DNA of 7,506 bases, from assembly GCA_024277285.1 (NCBI GenBank), contig JAJRVM010000152.1:1-7506 (forward strand), given 5' to 3'. The notes beneath the pieces are model-generated. The model was not told the DNA's origin. It made no database searches and worked only from the letters and a program-made list of their open reading frames with translations. The translations under genes were made by a program, and so were the position numbers. Positions 1-7,008 of the stretch are shown here, one piece after another; position 1 is the stretch's first letter; every line of letters starts with the position of its first letter. Origin of the DNA: Planctomycetota bacterium (GTDB taxonomy: Bacteria > Planctomycetota > Planctomycetia > Pirellulales > Pirellulaceae).

Positions 1-598
1 GCCACCTGATCGGAAGACGTTCCACCGCGCGCTGTTTTTTGCCCGTCATCTTCTTTGCCCTTCTCTCCCGTTGCACTCATGGACGACGCGTCTGGTGGTG
101 CTCCTTGGGGGGCAAAGAAGAACAGAACGGTCCATGTCCTTCTTGCCCGTGGCATTGCTGCCCTCGGCTGCTAGCTGCTTGCGCGCGACACCTCATCGGC
201 CCTCTACGCGCAGAACAAAGACGGGATCAACAACTCCACCAGCGAAGGCCGGCTTACTAGCAGCCCGGGCGTGGTTCAATAGATAGTCGCAATGGGCGAG
301 GTCAAGAGAACAATGGGCTGGATTTGTCAGCAGCAACTTCCGTCGTCAGTTCAATAGCGACAAGGCTGACGCCGAGCTTGCAGATGGAAAGCACCGCATT
401 ACGCTTTGGGACGGCGTGATCGAACTGCGCGACGACCTGGGTATCGCCGGCACGACCACCAGAAAGGCTGGATCGCCACGGAATAGACGCGTTCTGCGTT
501 GTTCGCTTTCCTCCCGCCTCTTGGTTGCCGTTCAAGAAACCGGCAGAGGGCTCCCTAAGCCGGGTATCCACTCAAATACCGGTCGCCTTAACACGACG
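1..598. other. Gene-poor stretch, probably decayed coding DNA
   Basis: I see no complete gene here. Several stretches look coding-like but sit in different frames and are cut by stops. In the plus frame starting at 79 there is an ATG followed by about 31 codons ending at a TAG at 172-174; the same frame then continues with 'LYAQNKDGINN' and 'STSEGRL' to a stop at 280-282. Another plus frame, open from 287, carries the fragment listed separately. The longer open frames in the first 300 bases have biased, low-complexity translations (many Arg, Pro, Cys) and no recognisable motif. The best reading is one or more old genes broken by frameshifts and nonsense changes. No terminator, tRNA or repeat was recognised. 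Confidence 0.4.
287..478 (+). pseudogene. Possible gene remnant, unidentified
   Basis: A plus-strand frame without an upstream ATG reads naturally from about 320 to 460, with 'NFRRQFNSDKADAELADGKH' followed by 'RITLWDGVIELRDDLGIAG'. The amino-acid mix and G/C-rich third codon positions here look like a real soluble protein. After about 465 this frame becomes Arg/Ser-rich, while the frame starting at 459 becomes more protein-like ('PERLDRHGIDAF') up to a TAG at 600-602, which would fit a frameshift near 455-465. I do not recognise the family. A chance open frame cannot be excluded, and the only in-frame start is a GTG at 416. Confidence 0.2.
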
Positions 599-895
599 TT
601 AGATATCGATATCCTCGGCTGTCGGCCCCGGTTCGATTGGCTCCAGGTAGGGCTGATTCAGCTCCAATCGGTAGAGATCGGCTTCGGTAGCCGAGTCGCC
701 GGTGGTGTCTGAATCGATATACTGCACGCTCGGATCGCTCAGAATCGATCCGACTCGCCCATGAAGTCGATCTTGACGTTCTACGATTCCACCAAAGGCG
801 TTGTAATCGTCATCGTAGGGCGTATAACACATGGCACATCCGGTGGAAGCCGTTGCGAGGCCAAGACACAACAGTGCTCCAAGCAATCGTTTCAT
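599..895 (-). CDS. Small planctomycete-type lipoprotein (98 aa)
   Basis: A short secreted protein, probably lipid-anchored; function unknown. It starts MKRLLGALLCLGLATASTGC: a basic n-region (K2, R3), a hydrophobic core to about residue 16, and a lipobox-like STGC with the candidate lipidated cysteine at position 20. The mature part opens with A-M-C-Y-T-P-Y-D-D-D-Y-N-A-F-G-G and then 'HGRVGSILSD' (about 45-54), a pattern I associate with a family common in Pirellulales. The C-terminal third (about 61-98) is strongly acidic and ends E-D-I-D-I. I start it at the ATG at 893-895, because a GGAAAG ribosome-binding site lies 4 bases upstream and the signal peptide begins there. The frame stays open to 1273, but the extension reads as non-protein and would run into the divergent transporter gene. 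The lipobox is not classical (Ser-Thr-Gly before Cys), so lipidation is inferred. Confidence 0.75.
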   Translation of the reverse strand: MKRLLGALLCLGLATASTGCAMCYTPYDDDYNAFGGIVERQDRLHGRVGSILSDPSVQYIDSDTTGDSATEADLYRLELNQPYLEPIEPGPTAEDIDI

Positions 896-1061
896 CGTGC
901 TTTCCGATCGTGCCTGTGGGTGGCGAAAGATAGATCCGAACCGGTAGTCGCCCGATTCACTCAGAACATTCCATCGGCGCGACGGTCCATGGGGCTTTAC
1001 GTAAACTTTGCCGATTATCTGGATTATTCGCGTTTTTCGGCCGAGATGGCATATTTTGGGG

Positions 1062-2702
1062 ATGGGCGGTCGTGTGAGCCAAGAACAGCAACCGCATAGC
1101 GATGCGATCCAGGCACCTCCCCGAACATTCTGGGGGATCGTGGGGCGTCTGGGACCGGGGTTGATCATCGCCGGGTCGATTGTCGGGTCAGGCGAGTTGA
1201 TTGCCACGACGAAGACCGGAGCCGAGGCAGGTTTTTGGCTACTCTGGCTGATCGTGATTGGCTGTGTCATCAAAGTTTTCGCCCAGGTCGAGTTTGGCCG
1301 TTATACCATTGTCACCGGCCGCACGACCATGGACGGCATGAATGAAGTGCCCGGTCCCCGGCTACCTGGCGCGGGCAGCAACTGGATCATCTGGTATTGG
1401 TTCTTGATGTTCGTGGCCAGCATCAGTCAATTGGGAGGGATCGTCGGTGCCGTGGGACAGGCATTGGCGATCAGTGTACCCCTGACGCAACAGGGCAGAG
1501 AGTTCAACGAATATGTTGACTTGACCATCGGACGACAGATACGGCACACCGCCGTTGCGCGCGACGCGGCGGCCGGAGCACCCCAGATGGCGCCCGAGGA
1601 TCGCCGTGCCCTGCAACGCGAAATTCAGCGAGTGGACAATGCCTTGGCAGAGCGCGATGCGGAACTCATTCGCGTTCTGGGCGCGACCGAGTTCGAGCGA
1701 CTGGGGCATCGCCCACCGGTGCCCCCGGACGACAAGATTTGGGCCGCCATTATCGCATTCGTTACCGCAGTCGTCCTGGTGGTAGGACGTTACCGCTTGG
1801 TACAGGCGTTTTCGACCGCCATCGTGGCGCTGTTCACACTGGTGACGGTGATCAATCTGGGCCTGCTTCAATCCCACCCAACCTGGTGCATCACGTGGTC
1901 CGACATTGCCCAGGGCTTGTCGTTTCGCCTGCCACCGGCCGGTCTGGTAGCGGACGCCGCACCGGTGGCGACCGCACTGGCAACATTCGGTATTATCGGC
2001 GTCGGCGCCGCCGAGTTGATCGCCTATCCCTATTGGTGCTTGGAGAAAGGTTACGCTCGGTTCACCGGACCGCGCGACGAATCGGTCGAATGGGGTGAAC
2101 GTGCGCGTGGTTGGATGCGTGTCATGCGTTGGGACGTGTGGGGATCGATGGTGGTTTACACGTTCGCCACCATTGCATTCTACTTGCTGGGGGCGGCTGT
2201 TCTGGGGCGTGCCGGCTTGAACCCACAGAAAAACGAACTGATCCAGACCTTGAACGTCATGTACGAGCCCGTCTTCGGTAACGCGGCGCAAATGCTGTTC
2301 CTGTTCGGGGCCTTTGCGGTCCTCTATTCCACCTATTTCGTCGCCAATGCCGGACACGCTCGCGTTTTTCCCGATGCCTTACGCGTGCTGATTGGCAAGC
2401 GCCAATCGCCCGCCCAGTACCAGCGTCTCGTTAAACTGCTTAGCGGCGTGTTCCCACTAGTCTGCTTGGTCATCTACGTGCTGTTTCCCCACCCGACCGT
2501 GTTGGTGCTGTGGAGCGGTGTGATGCAGGCGATCATGCTGCCGATGCTAGCCGTCGCCGCACTGTTCTTTCGCTATCGGCGTTGCGATGCTCGCTTGACC
2601 CCCGGAATGCTGTGGGATCTGTTCCTCTGGCTCTCGGCCGCCGGCATGTTCGTCGCAGGTATTTGGACACTAATCAGCAAACTCGGTGGCCTGAGTGGCT
2701 AG
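1062..2702 (+). CDS. Nramp-like divalent metal transporter, non-canonical metal site
   Basis: An integral inner-membrane protein of the Nramp (LeuT-fold) superfamily, about 546 aa with 10-11 predicted membrane segments. The first helix begins GPGLIIAGSIVGSGELIATT (about residues 31-50), aligning with the Nramp helix-1 block GPG...DPGN; the helix-6 block is 'GIIGVGAAELIAYPYW' (about 310-325). The canonical DPGN reads G-S-G-E here and the MPH motif reads A-E-L, so the usual Asp, Asn and Met metal ligands are absent. Ala for Met also occurs in Nramp-related Mg transporters, but this protein differs further. Residues about 141-225 form a hydrophilic, charged insert between hydrophobic segments, unlike bacterial MntH (about 410 aa). 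The start is uncertain: ATG 1062 is used; GTG 1074 (giving V-S-Q-E-Q-Q) has GGGG-type purines 12 bases upstream and is equally possible; a TTG at 1008 is unlikely. Diverges from the lipoprotein gene across 166 bases. Family sure, substrate open. Confidence 0.9.
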   Translation: MGGRVSQEQQPHSDAIQAPPRTFWGIVGRLGPGLIIAGSIVGSGELIATTKTGAEAGFWLLWLIVIGCVIKVFAQVEFGRYTIVTGRTTMDGMNEVPGPRLPGAGSNWIIWYWFLMFVASISQLGGIVGAVGQALAISVPLTQQGREFNEYVDLTIGRQIRHTAVARDAAAGAPQMAPEDRRALQREIQRVDNALAERDAELIRVLGATEFERLGHRPPVPPDDKIWAAIIAFVTAVVLVVGRYRLVQAFSTAIVALFTLVTVINLGLLQSHPTWCITWSDIAQGLSFRLPPAGLVADAAPVATALATFGIIGVGAAELIAYPYWCLEKGYARFTGPRDESVEWGERARGWMRVMRWDVWGSMVVYTFATIAFYLLGAAVLGRAGLNPQKNELIQTLNVMYEPVFGNAAQMLFLFGAFAVLYSTYFVANAGHARVFPDALRVLIGKRQSPAQYQRLVKLLSGVFPLVCLVIYVLFPHPTVLVLWSGVMQAIMLPMLAVAALFFRYRRCDARLTPGMLWDLFLWLSAAGMFVAGIWTLISKLGGLSG

Positions 2703-2746
2703 ATCGTTGCGAGCCGAGTTGTCGCCAAGGGCACGCACGGGTGACG

Positions 2747-2752
2747 TATACT
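2747..2752 (+). promoter_or_regulatory. Candidate -10 element for the GT4 gene
   Basis: TATACT matches the bacterial -10 consensus at five of six positions, inside the otherwise GC-rich 118-base gap between the transporter stop and the glycosyltransferase start. No good -35 lies at 16-18 bases; the nearest resemblance, TTGTCG at 2719-2724, is 22 bases away. Transcription starting about 7 bases downstream would give a leader of roughly 60 bases including the inverted repeat at 2756-2774. Confidence 0.25.
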
Positions 2753-2755
2753 TGC

Positions 2756-2774
2756 CGGCCAGCACGTGCGGCCG
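2756..2774. repeat. Small inverted repeat upstream of the GT4 gene
   Basis: CGGCC-A-GCACGTGC-GGCCG is nearly symmetrical: the core GCACGTGC (2762-2769) is a perfect 8-base palindrome, and the flanking CGGCC and GGCCG are complementary with one extra A at 2761. It lies just after the candidate -10 hexamer, so it could be an operator or a leader hairpin. In GC-rich DNA such symmetry also arises by chance, and I do not know a regulator with this site. Confidence 0.25.
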
Positions 2775-2820
2775 CCATGTATCGTACCATCGCTAGAACC
2801 CGCAGCACCGTATCCCCGCC

Positions 2821-3978
2821 ATGAATGAGACGACCGAACACAACCTGCCTCACGATCAACAGCATGTGATCCACGTCATCAACGGCGAGCACTACTCGGG
2901 CGCAGAACGAGTCCAGGACCTCTTGGCCCAGCGTCTGCCCGAGTTCGGTTTTGCGGTAAGTTTCGCGTGCGTCAAGCCGGGCCAGTTCGCCACGTTGCGT
3001 CAGGACCGCACCGCACCGATCTACGACCTGCCAATGCGGCTACGCGTTGACATGCGTCCGGCACTCACACTGGCGCGCATCGCACGCCGCACACAAGCGG
3101 TCCTGCTACACGCACACACTCCCCGCGCTCTGCTAGTTGCCAGACTTGCTGCGATGATCACGCGTTTGCCATTGGTCTACCATGTTCACAGTCCCACTTC
3201 CCGCGACTCGACCCGTTCGCTGCAAAACTGGCTGAACAACACGACCGAACAGTTCAGCTTGACCGGAATCGACCGACTGATCACCGTATCGCACAGTTTG
3301 GCTCGGCACATGGCGGAGACGGGCATCGACCCAGCGCGCATCGTCACCGTCTGTAACGGAGTGCCTTGTGCCGGCCCCTTGATGGAGCGGCCCGCACCGA
3401 AAGAAACTTGGACGCTGGGCACCGTCGCGCTGTTCCGACCGCGCAAGGGACTGGAGTCATTGTTATTGGCGCTGGCACAACTGCGTGACTGCGGGGCGCC
3501 CGTACGCCTGCGTGCGGTCGGCGGTTTCGAAACCACGCAGTACGAACAGACGATTCGCGCCTTGGCCACACAACTCGATCTGGACCACTTGATCGATTGG
3601 GTTGGATTCACCCAAGACGTGGCCGGTCAATTGGCGCGCATGGATCTGTTTGTGTTGCCGAGCCTCTTTGGAGAAGGCTTGCCGATGGTCGTCTTGGAAG
3701 CGATGGCGGCGGGAGTCCCCGTTGTCGCCACGCGTGTCGAAGGCGTTCCCGAAGCGATTCGCGACGGAATCGATGGCGTCTTGGCCGAACCCGGTAGCGA
3801 GGACGACTTGCGGCACGCGATTTGCCAGTTGATTGAGCATCCCGATCGGTGGCAAACGATGCGTCAACAGGCCCACCAGCACCATGCGGAACAGTTCTCC
3901 GATCGCCGCATGGCCGAGCAGATTGCAGATGTCTATCGAACGCTCGCATCGGCGACGGTGGCATCACGAAGCCGCTGA
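2821..3978 (+). CDS. GT4-family glycosyltransferase (GT-B fold)
   Basis: A cytoplasmic or membrane-peripheral retaining glycosyltransferase, 385 aa, about the normal GT4 size, with no signal peptide or membrane helix. The N-terminal acceptor domain has the glycine-rich strand-loop 'HVINGEHYSGAER' (18-30) and 'LLHAHTPRALLVARL' (95-109). The C-terminal donor domain starts near 'GTVALFRPRKGLESLL' (200-215), with the conserved Arg/Lys at 206-209 that contacts the donor phosphates, and contains the E-x7-E motif in 'LFGEGLPMVVLEAMAAGVPV' (E285 and E293). Donor and acceptor cannot be read from sequence. The ATG at 2821 is used because the N-terminal beta strand follows at once; there is no clear Shine-Dalgarno sequence, which is common in planctomycetes. 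The last 46 bases overlap, tail to tail, the end of the GT81 gene. It may belong to envelope or exopolysaccharide glycosylation, or add a second sugar to glucosylglycerate; the second idea rests only on proximity. Confidence 0.88.
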   Translation: MNETTEHNLPHDQQHVIHVINGEHYSGAERVQDLLAQRLPEFGFAVSFACVKPGQFATLRQDRTAPIYDLPMRLRVDMRPALTLARIARRTQAVLLHAHTPRALLVARLAAMITRLPLVYHVHSPTSRDSTRSLQNWLNNTTEQFSLTGIDRLITVSHSLARHMAETGIDPARIVTVCNGVPCAGPLMERPAPKETWTLGTVALFRPRKGLESLLLALAQLRDCGAPVRLRAVGGFETTQYEQTIRALATQLDLDHLIDWVGFTQDVAGQLARMDLFVLPSLFGEGLPMVVLEAMAAGVPVVATRVEGVPEAIRDGIDGVLAEPGSEDDLRHAICQLIEHPDRWQTMRQQAHQHHAEQFSDRRMAEQIADVYRTLASATVASRSR

Positions 3979-5150
3979 GGGAAATCGGGAAACGCCGTCA
4001 GTACCCGCGTCCAGTTGGGAATGGCTTCGCCACCAGACGGGTCGGTCTGAAACATTTCGCCGGCAACCGTCACGCGATCGGCAAACGCCTCGACCGCGTG
4101 TTCTTCATAGTGCCGATCGAATTGCAGGCCATTAATCAGCGCGTCGGCGTGGTAGTGTCGTATGGCATCTTGCGCGGCGCGCAGGTAGGCGGAACGCAAA
4201 GTGGTGAAATGAGCATGGGTCATGACCACACCGCGACTAGCCAACGTTCGGTAGATCGTCGTGAGAATCTCGGTGGCCATCTTCATCAACCCCTTGGTCG
4301 GATCTTCGAGCGAGATGTCTTGATGCTTGTGTTCGTACAAACAGCAGAGATCGACCTGGCAAACGCGTTTGACGGAGGTGTTGCGGAAAACTTCGGCCAG
4401 CGTGCCGACCTCAAGTCCCCAGTCGCTCGGGATCCGATTGGAACGCGCCAAGTTGGCGGTTAGCGAGAACTCGCCGGAGAGCGGATAGCGAAAGCTGTCG
4501 AGGTAACGAAGAAACGGATCACTGCCAATGACGGACATCAGACCCCGCAAGAGCGGTGAGACCAGCAGGCGAACCACACGGCCGTGCATGCGGTCTGTGG
4601 CGCGCGCATAATAAGCTTTGCAGAACTCATAGTCCAAGCTGGGATGCGCCATCGGCAGACACAACCGTGCCAACAGCGTGCGGTCATAGTCGACGATATC
4701 ACAATCGTGCAGCGCGATCGCCTTCAAATGTGGGTCCGCCAACATATAGCCGAATGCGGTCCACGCTGACCGGCCCTTGCCGGGCACCGACAACCGGAAC
4801 CCAGCATCATTCAGCTGGGCGTAGAGTGCCTGGTAACGAGGCCCATCGGTCCAGAGTATCTGAACCTTGTCGCCAAGCGGATCAACGATCGCCTTGGTCT
4901 CTTCGTAGTCGACGCGTTCGGGTGCCACTCCCAGCACGACCGCGATCGTGTCGATATAGTCGGCACCTTGCAGTTTCTGGATGATATCGCGAAACGGTGC
5001 TGCGCGCATATCCGCGGCGGTAACAGGTAAGACCAATCCAATCTTATAGTTCCGCGTAACGTCGACCAACAGTTGCTCGATCCGATCCTGATCGGTTGTT
5101 CCCAGATCGTGCATCGTCGTGACGATACCGTTTTGATGAAAGTCAGGCAT
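3933..5150 (-). CDS. gpgS: GT81 glucosyl-3-phosphoglycerate synthase-like enzyme
   Basis: A 405-aa cytoplasmic GT-A glycosyltransferase of the GpgS type, which transfers glucose from an NDP-glucose to D-3-phosphoglycerate, the first step to glucosylglycerate. Visible blocks: 'PGKGRSAWTAF' (about 123-133), the DxD metal site as D-C-D (149-151) in 'IALHDCDIVDYD', 'GRVVRLLVSPLL' (190-201), 'YPLSGEFSLT' (222-231), 'GLEVGTL' (245-251), and 'YEHKHQD' with the likely metal-binding His274. These follow the order in mycobacterial GpgS (DSD, GRVTELVARPLL, GGEY, GVEIG, EHRN). Two acceptor contacts differ: the Thr of GRVT is Val here, and the Asn of EHRN is His. The ATG at 5150 is chosen because GGAG lies 8 bases upstream and the N-terminus M-P-D-F-H-Q-N-G with 'TTMHDLG' resembles relatives I recall; the frame extends to 5237. 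It follows the phosphorylase gene by 111 bases on the same strand, so co-transcription is likely. A related acceptor such as glycerate is possible. Confidence 0.82.
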   Translation of the reverse strand: MPDFHQNGIVTTMHDLGTTDQDRIEQLLVDVTRNYKIGLVLPVTAADMRAAPFRDIIQKLQGADYIDTIAVVLGVAPERVDYEETKAIVDPLGDKVQILWTDGPRYQALYAQLNDAGFRLSVPGKGRSAWTAFGYMLADPHLKAIALHDCDIVDYDRTLLARLCLPMAHPSLDYEFCKAYYARATDRMHGRVVRLLVSPLLRGLMSVIGSDPFLRYLDSFRYPLSGEFSLTANLARSNRIPSDWGLEVGTLAEVFRNTSVKRVCQVDLCCLYEHKHQDISLEDPTKGLMKMATEILTTIYRTLASRGVVMTHAHFTTLRSAYLRAAQDAIRHYHADALINGLQFDRHYEEHAVEAFADRVTVAGEMFQTDPSGGEAIPNWTRVLTAFPDFPQRLRDATVADASVR

Positions 5151-5261
5151 GGGATTGGCTCCATTACGTGGGTTATCTGTTTGCGAATGTTTCGTTCTGA
5201 AAGCAACCATTGGCTTGCGGCGTGGCACCACACTCAAGCGATCCCACGCGAACGGGCCAAC

Positions 5262-6986
5262 TCATTCCTGTCGCGCTTCGATCCACGCAACCTGGTAGGG
5301 AGCCAACACGAAACGGTTGTCCGCCGGCGCCGTGTCGGTCAGCAGGTCTCGGCTCCACGTCAAACTGCCGCAGAACGACAAGTCGACGTCGGTTGTCGCA
5401 GCGCTCAGGTTGGCCAGTACAAGGATTTTGTGAGCCTGATCGGGAGATGAACGCAACAGCGCGACGAGTGCCTGGTTGTCCAAGCGGTAGACATACTGAC
5501 ACCCTTCCGGGTGAAACGCCCGCTGCGCCACGCGCACCGCAAGTAAACGCCGGTATGCTTCGTATACTTTGTGTTGCAGCGAAGCCGTATCGGCTAACTG
5601 CCGGTCCAACTCGCCGCGTTCGAATTTACGCCGATTGATGCGCCGTGGGATGCCACTGGCGCGCGCCGCCGCGCCGTCGTTGCGGGTTCCGACCAAACTG
5701 TGAAAATAGACGCCCGGAATGCCACGCAACGAGAGCATGATGGCCTGGGAAGCCAGAAAGCGAGCCACATGCCGATCGGGATCGGGATCGTCGGGGTCGG
5801 CGAGCAAATCCAGATAGGTGATATTCAGCTCGTACGGAGCGTCCGTTCCATCCGGGTTGCGCTTCGTACCGATCAGTCCGCCACGCGCTTTTACGGCTTG
5901 CACTAATCGCTCGCGCCGCTCCGGCGGCAGCAAGCCTTCGAGCGGCCGAACGCCGACGCCGTCATGCGACGCCGTAAAGTTGAAGTAGGTCGTGCCGGGC
6001 TGCGCCGCGTCGAGCGAACCGAGCCATTGGCTCAACACGGAGGCATCGTGTTCCAACAACGCATCGGCCAACAGCGGTGGCAAACTGAATTGGTAGACCA
6101 TCCGCGCTTCGTCACCATCACCAAAGTAACTGATGTTCTCCGCGTGGGGTACGTTGGTTTCCGTCAACAAGATGACCTGCGGTGCCAACACATCAACCAC
6201 ATCACGCATCAATTTGGCGACGCTGTGTGTTTGTGGCAGGTGAATGCAGCTGGTCCCGATCTCCTTCCACAGATAGGCGATCGCATCCAGACGAACGAAT
6301 CGGGCCCCTTGCTCGATGTAGAACAGCAACGCGTTCAGGACGTCAAGCAATACCGCCGGGTTGGCATAGTTCAAATCAATCTGGTCGGCACTGAACGTTG
6401 TCCAGACGTGCCGCGGGCCACGACTCGTTTTGTACTCGGTCAGTACCGGCAGGCTGCGCGGACGCGTGACCGCTGACAAGTCGACGCTCGGATCGACCTC
6501 AATAAAGTAGTCGGCGTAGCGCGGGTCGCCTTGCAAATAGCCTTGAAACCACGGGCTCGCTTGCGAAACGTGATTCAAGACAAGGTCGAAAACCAAATCG
6601 CACTGGGAGTGTAGACGTGCAATGTCGTCCCAACCTCCCAGGTCCGGATTCACTGCCAAGTAGTCGACGACGGAAAAACCATCATCCGACGTATAGGGGC
6701 AAAATGGCAATAAGTGGATGGTATTGATCTGTGCATGCAAGCCGTTATCCGCCATGAACCGTCGCAATGATTCCAGCGGTACGCATCCCTCCTCACGAAT
6801 CTGATCGCCGTACGTTATCAAAACGACATCACGCTGGTCCCACAGTTCTTCCGCACCGGCGTGCGGCAAGCTACGGTACTTGTCCATCAGCTGGAGCAAA
6901 CGAGGCAACACGGTCGATGCCTGGTCACCGTAGATCTCGTGCAACCGATTTTCGAGTCGACTTTGTACGGACGCGTCAAACGCCAT
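5262..6986 (-). CDS. GH13_18 sugar phosphorylase, probably glucosylglycerate phosphorylase
   Basis: A 574-aa cytoplasmic (beta/alpha)8-barrel enzyme of the sucrose-phosphorylase subfamily. Glucosylglycerate phosphorylases convert glucosylglycerate and phosphate into glucose-1-phosphate and D-glycerate. Conserved blocks in order: 'LLPFCPYTSDDGFSVVDY' (about 92-109), 'DLVLNHVS' (134-141), 'RLDAIAYLWKE' with nucleophile Asp234, 'LLTETNVPHAENISYFG' with acid/base Glu276, and 'TASHDGVGVRPLEG' with the third carboxylate Asp342. The loop 'VGTRNDG...SGIPRRINR' (about 432-452) is typical of the group. Assignment to glucosylglycerate rather than sucrose or another glucoside rests on the longer sequence, the loop style and the adjacent GpgS-like gene. 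The ATG at 6984-6986 is used: AGGAAGGAA lies 6 bases upstream and 'MAFDASVQSRLENRL' is a normal start; the upstream extension to 7043 would swallow this site. It is the first gene of the minus-strand pair. Confidence 0.88.
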   Translation of the reverse strand: MAFDASVQSRLENRLHEIYGDQASTVLPRLLQLMDKYRSLPHAGAEELWDQRDVVLITYGDQIREEGCVPLESLRRFMADNGLHAQINTIHLLPFCPYTSDDGFSVVDYLAVNPDLGGWDDIARLHSQCDLVFDLVLNHVSQASPWFQGYLQGDPRYADYFIEVDPSVDLSAVTRPRSLPVLTEYKTSRGPRHVWTTFSADQIDLNYANPAVLLDVLNALLFYIEQGARFVRLDAIAYLWKEIGTSCIHLPQTHSVAKLMRDVVDVLAPQVILLTETNVPHAENISYFGDGDEARMVYQFSLPPLLADALLEHDASVLSQWLGSLDAAQPGTTYFNFTASHDGVGVRPLEGLLPPERRERLVQAVKARGGLIGTKRNPDGTDAPYELNITYLDLLADPDDPDPDRHVARFLASQAIMLSLRGIPGVYFHSLVGTRNDGAAARASGIPRRINRRKFERGELDRQLADTASLQHKVYEAYRRLLAVRVAQRAFHPEGCQYVYRLDNQALVALLRSSPDQAHKILVLANLSAATTDVDLSFCGSLTWSRDLLTDTAPADNRFVLAPYQVAWIEARQE

Positions 6987-6992
6987 GCAGGG

Positions 6993-7001
6993 TTCCTTCC
7001 T
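6993..7001 (-). promoter_or_regulatory. Strong ribosome-binding site of the phosphorylase
   Basis: On the minus strand AGGAAGGAA ends 6 bases before the ATG at 6986. It is the strongest Shine-Dalgarno sequence in the window and fixes this start against the in-frame ATGs at 7034 and 7043. Confidence 0.6.
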
Positions 7002-7008
7002 GTTAGTC

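Noticed and set aside
602..613. 12-base palindrome GATATCGATATC
   Set aside because: It simply encodes the D-I-D-I tail of the lipoprotein; the symmetry follows from repeated Asp-Ile codons.
896..1273. N-terminal extension of the lipoprotein frame up to 1273
   Set aside because: It overlaps the divergent transporter start, its translation is not protein-like, and the signal peptide and ribosome-binding site support the start at 895.
1362..2357. Long minus-strand open frame of 331 codons inside the transporter gene
   Set aside because: It is antisense to the clear Nramp-like coding region; its translation is rich in His, Gln, Arg and Gly with no domain or membrane pattern, as expected from a GC-rich shadow frame.
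3849..4463. Plus-strand frame of 204 codons across the GT4/GT81 junction
   Set aside because: It lies opposite the conserved C-terminal half of the GT81 protein and shows no motif.
5964..6476. Plus-strand frame of 170 codons within the phosphorylase
   Set aside because: Antisense shadow of the GH13 catalytic core, where all three catalytic residues are encoded on the minus strand.
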